DNA of 64,000 nt from assembly GCF_000423945.1 (NCBI RefSeq), contig NZ_AUIY01000001.1:1-64000 (forward strand), in the 5' to 3' direction. The position numbers and the translations under genes are program-made. This DNA comes from Butyrivibrio sp. XPD2002. GTDB lineage: Bacteria; Bacillota; Clostridia; Lachnospirales; Lachnospiraceae. The stretch's first letter is position 1; each line of letters starts with the position of its first letter. A model generated the notes under the pieces. It worked only from the letters and a program-made list of their open reading frames with translations. It made no database searches and was not told the DNA's origin. This document shows, one piece after another, positions 62,246-64,000 of the stretch.

Positions 62246-62815
62246 ATGACTAAAGAAGAAGGAGCAGCAGCTATTGAAGCAATCCTCTTTACAATGGGGG
62301 ATTCCGTAACAGTTGCGGCATTATGTAATGCGCTTGATCAGGACCTTAAGGATGTTCGTGCGCAGATAAAATATCTTAAGGAAAAATATGAGAAGGCTGA
62401 CAGCGGAATAGGCCTTATTGAGCTTGAGGATTCCATACAGCTTTGTACCAAGAGTGAGATGTATGAATATCTTATAAAGGTAGCAAAGACACCTAAGAAA
62501 ATTACTCTTACGGATGCACTTATGGAAACGCTGTCTATCATAGCCTACAAGCAGCCTATCACACGTCTTGACGTTGAGAGGATCAGAGGCGTTAACAGCG
62601 ACCATGCAGTTAACAGACTTGTTGAGTTTAACCTCGTGCAGGAGCTTGGAAGACTTGATGCCCCCGGAAGACCGCTGCTTTTTGGAACTACAGAGCAGTT
62701 CCTCAGAAGCTTTGGCGTTAAGTCCCTTGAGGAGCTTCCTTCCCTTGATGCAGTAAGGGTTGAAGAATTTAAGCAAGAGGCTGAACAAGAGATAAATGTT
62801 AAGCTAGATATCTGA
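62246..62815 (+). CDS. scpB: Segregation and condensation protein B
   Basis: The 189-residue kite protein partners ScpA. Two winged helices are visible: AAIEAILFTMGDSVTVAALC with YLKEKYEKADSGIGLIEL (about residues 1-80) and LTDALMETLSIIAYKQPITR with LDVERIRGVNSDHAVNRLVE (about 90-165), ending FLRSFGVKSLEELPSLD. It starts ATG after GAGGGAGAA, 7 bases after scpA. A terminator lies downstream at 62883. Confidence 0.97.
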   Translation: MTKEEGAAAIEAILFTMGDSVTVAALCNALDQDLKDVRAQIKYLKEKYEKADSGIGLIELEDSIQLCTKSEMYEYLIKVAKTPKKITLTDALMETLSIIAYKQPITRLDVERIRGVNSDHAVNRLVEFNLVQELGRLDAPGRPLLFGTTEQFLRSFGVKSLEELPSLDAVRVEEFKQEAEQEINVKLDI

Positions 62816-62882
62816 TTTTTGACTTTGAAGAGCGATATTTTTTCACTCTAATAAAAAATGTATAAAAAGCGCAGAAAATAAG

Positions 62883-62912
62883 GACATGGACTATTCTCCA
62901 TGTCTTTTTTTT
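62883..62912 (+). terminator. Intrinsic terminator of scpA-scpB
   Basis: GACATGGA (62883-62890) pairs with TCCATGTC (62897-62904) and runs into eight T. Confidence 0.9.
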
Positions 62913-62982
62913 GTGATATACTATATTCTGACTTAAGTTGTGGTTTTATACACTTAACATAATAAATTACGGAGGTGAAGAA

Positions 62983-64000
62983 ATGAGTAGTTCTTCTCAG
63001 GCAAGTCAGAGAATTGTTTCTCTGCTTGATGAAAACAGTTTCGTTGAAATCGGCGCTCAGGTAAAAGCAAGAAGCACAGATTTCAATCTGAAGCAGACAG
63101 AGACACCCTCTGATGGTGTAGTAACCGGCTATGGCGTTATTGGCGGCAGACTCGTTTACGTCTATGCACAGGATGCATCCGTTCTCGGTGGCTCTGTAGG
63201 TGAGATGCATGCTAAGAAAATAGCAGGTCTCTATGATATGGCTCTTAAGATGGGTGCACCGGTAATCGGTCTTATCGACTCAGCCGGACTTCGTCTTCAG
63301 GAGGCAACTGATGCACTTAATGCATTCGGCGAAATCTATCGCAAGCAGGTTAGTGCTTCAGGGGTAGTTCCGCAGATCACTGCAATACTTGGTTCTTGTG
63401 GTGGTGGTCTTGCACTTTTCCCGACAATGACAGATTTTACATTTATGGAAGAAAAGAGTGGTAAGCTCTTTGTTAATTCTCCCAACGTACTCGAGGGTAA
63501 CAGCGTGGAGAAGTGTGACACTTCATCTGCTGCATGGCAGAGTGGTGAGGCTGGCAACGTAGATGTTGTAGCTGATGAGATGACGCTTTACGCTCAGATT
63601 AGAGAACTCGTTTCAATGCTTCCTTCTAATAATGAAGACACAGAGAACTTTGATGAGTGTGCAGACGATCTTAATCGTGCATGCGAGAACCTTGATGGTT
63701 GTATGGCTGATCCTGCTCTTATGCTCAGACAGATTTCAGATAACGGAATCTTCTTTGAGACAAAGCGTGATTACGCAAAAGAAATGGTAACAGGCTTTAT
63801 TAAGCTTAACGGAGCTACAGTTGGTGTTATCGCTAACAGAAGCGCTGTTTATGATGAAAAGGGTGAAGTAGCTGAGAAGTTCGATAATGTACTTACTGCT
63901 CATGCTTGCAATAAGGCAGCTGATATGGTTGACTTCTGCGATGCATTTGAGATTCCTGTACTTTCACTTACAAACGTTGCAGGCTTTGGTGCTACAAAGT
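62983..64000 (+). CDS. Biotin-dependent carboxyltransferase subunit (acyl-CoA carboxylase/decarboxylase beta type), 3' truncated by window
   Basis: 339 codons are visible, and the gene runs off the end. It is the carboxyl-transferase domain of the propionyl-CoA/methylmalonyl-CoA carboxylase family: VVTGYGVIGGRLVYVYAQDA, GGSVGEMHAKKIAGLYDMAL, GAPVIGLIDSAGLRLQEATD, IYRKQVSASGVVPQITAILG (oxyanion GSCGGGLALFPTMTDF), and in the second half VGVIANRSAVYD and PVLSLTNVAGFG. The ATG follows a strong GGAGG. In Lachnospiraceae this gene typically heads a Na+-pumping methylmalonyl-CoA/oxaloacetate-type decarboxylase or carboxylase operon, but its partners lie outside the window, so the substrate is open. 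Confidence 0.88.
   Translation, partial: MSSSSQASQRIVSLLDENSFVEIGAQVKARSTDFNLKQTETPSDGVVTGYGVIGGRLVYVYAQDASVLGGSVGEMHAKKIAGLYDMALKMGAPVIGLIDSAGLRLQEATDALNAFGEIYRKQVSASGVVPQITAILGSCGGGLALFPTMTDFTFMEEKSGKLFVNSPNVLEGNSVEKCDTSSAAWQSGEAGNVDVVADEMTLYAQIRELVSMLPSNNEDTENFDECADDLNRACENLDGCMADPALMLRQISDNGIFFETKRDYAKEMVTGFIKLNGATVGVIANRSAVYDEKGEVAEKFDNVLTAHACNKAADMVDFCDAFEIPVLSLTNVAGFGATK

Overview
The window is 64 kb of a low-to-moderate GC Firmicutes chromosome. It most resembles the Lachnospiraceae, probably the Butyrivibrio/Pseudobutyrivibrio group. This rests on gene content and style: a phenylalanine T-box leader, Rex, an Re-type citrate synthase beside an NADP-isocitrate dehydrogenase, two GH3 beta-glucosidases, c-di-GMP proteins, a chemoreceptor, sigma-A promoters with TGnTAAAAT-type -10 boxes, and CTT-rich leucine codons. 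The genus is inference. No rRNA, tRNA or CRISPR array was seen.

Layout. 1-340: the tail of an IS3-family element abutting a MATE exporter (-). 1.8-5.6 kb: T-box(Phe)-pheS-pheT. 5.7-10 kb: an M18 aminopeptidase, queA (TTG start), then a PilZ protein paired with UDP-glucose dehydrogenase. 10-12.5 kb (-): aroA and tyrA. 12.8-20.8 kb: an EF-G paralogue with unusual GTPase motifs, a membrane EAL phosphodiesterase, leuS and a secreted Ig-like protein. 20.8-22.8 kb: a beta-phosphoglucomutase remnant and a methyl-accepting chemotaxis protein. 23-31 kb: a long operon that starts with Re-citrate synthase, an FCD-type GntR regulator and isocitrate dehydrogenase, then continues through overlapping genes into a surface O-acylation cassette (two SGNH-like proteins, an anchored EF-hand-like protein and an MBOAT acyltransferase). 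31-38.5 kb: a KFDPxTG-repeat membrane protein, two GH3 enzymes and a zinc-ribbon membrane protein. 38.6-45.5 kb: an ABC-F ATPase, a small orphan gene (-), then rex, an unknown coiled-coil gene, nnrE-nnrD and alr. 45.5-53.5 kb: a membrane J-domain protein (-), a CNNM/CorC protein, yebC, a membrane protein and an M16C protease. 53.5-64 kb: era, recO, a lipoprotein, glyS, alaS, rpsU, a phosphoesterase, scpA, scpB and the start of a biotin-dependent carboxyltransferase.

Most genes are housekeeping: aminoacyl-tRNA synthetases, ribosome assembly (Era, S21), chromosome segregation (ScpAB), aromatic amino acids, and redox (Rex with NAD(P)HX repair). The accessory content concerns the cell surface and plant-sugar use. 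The observations most worth a second look are the EF-G paralogue lacking both the catalytic His and the NKxD motif; the metabolic-to-surface-acylation operon with a near-perfect GntR operator on its promoter; an Era with a 62-codon Lys/Ala-rich stretch inside its KH domain; intergenic repeats that fold into perfect multi-arm structures; and the KFDPxTG-repeat protein. I did not find a clear-cut novel defence or mobile system.
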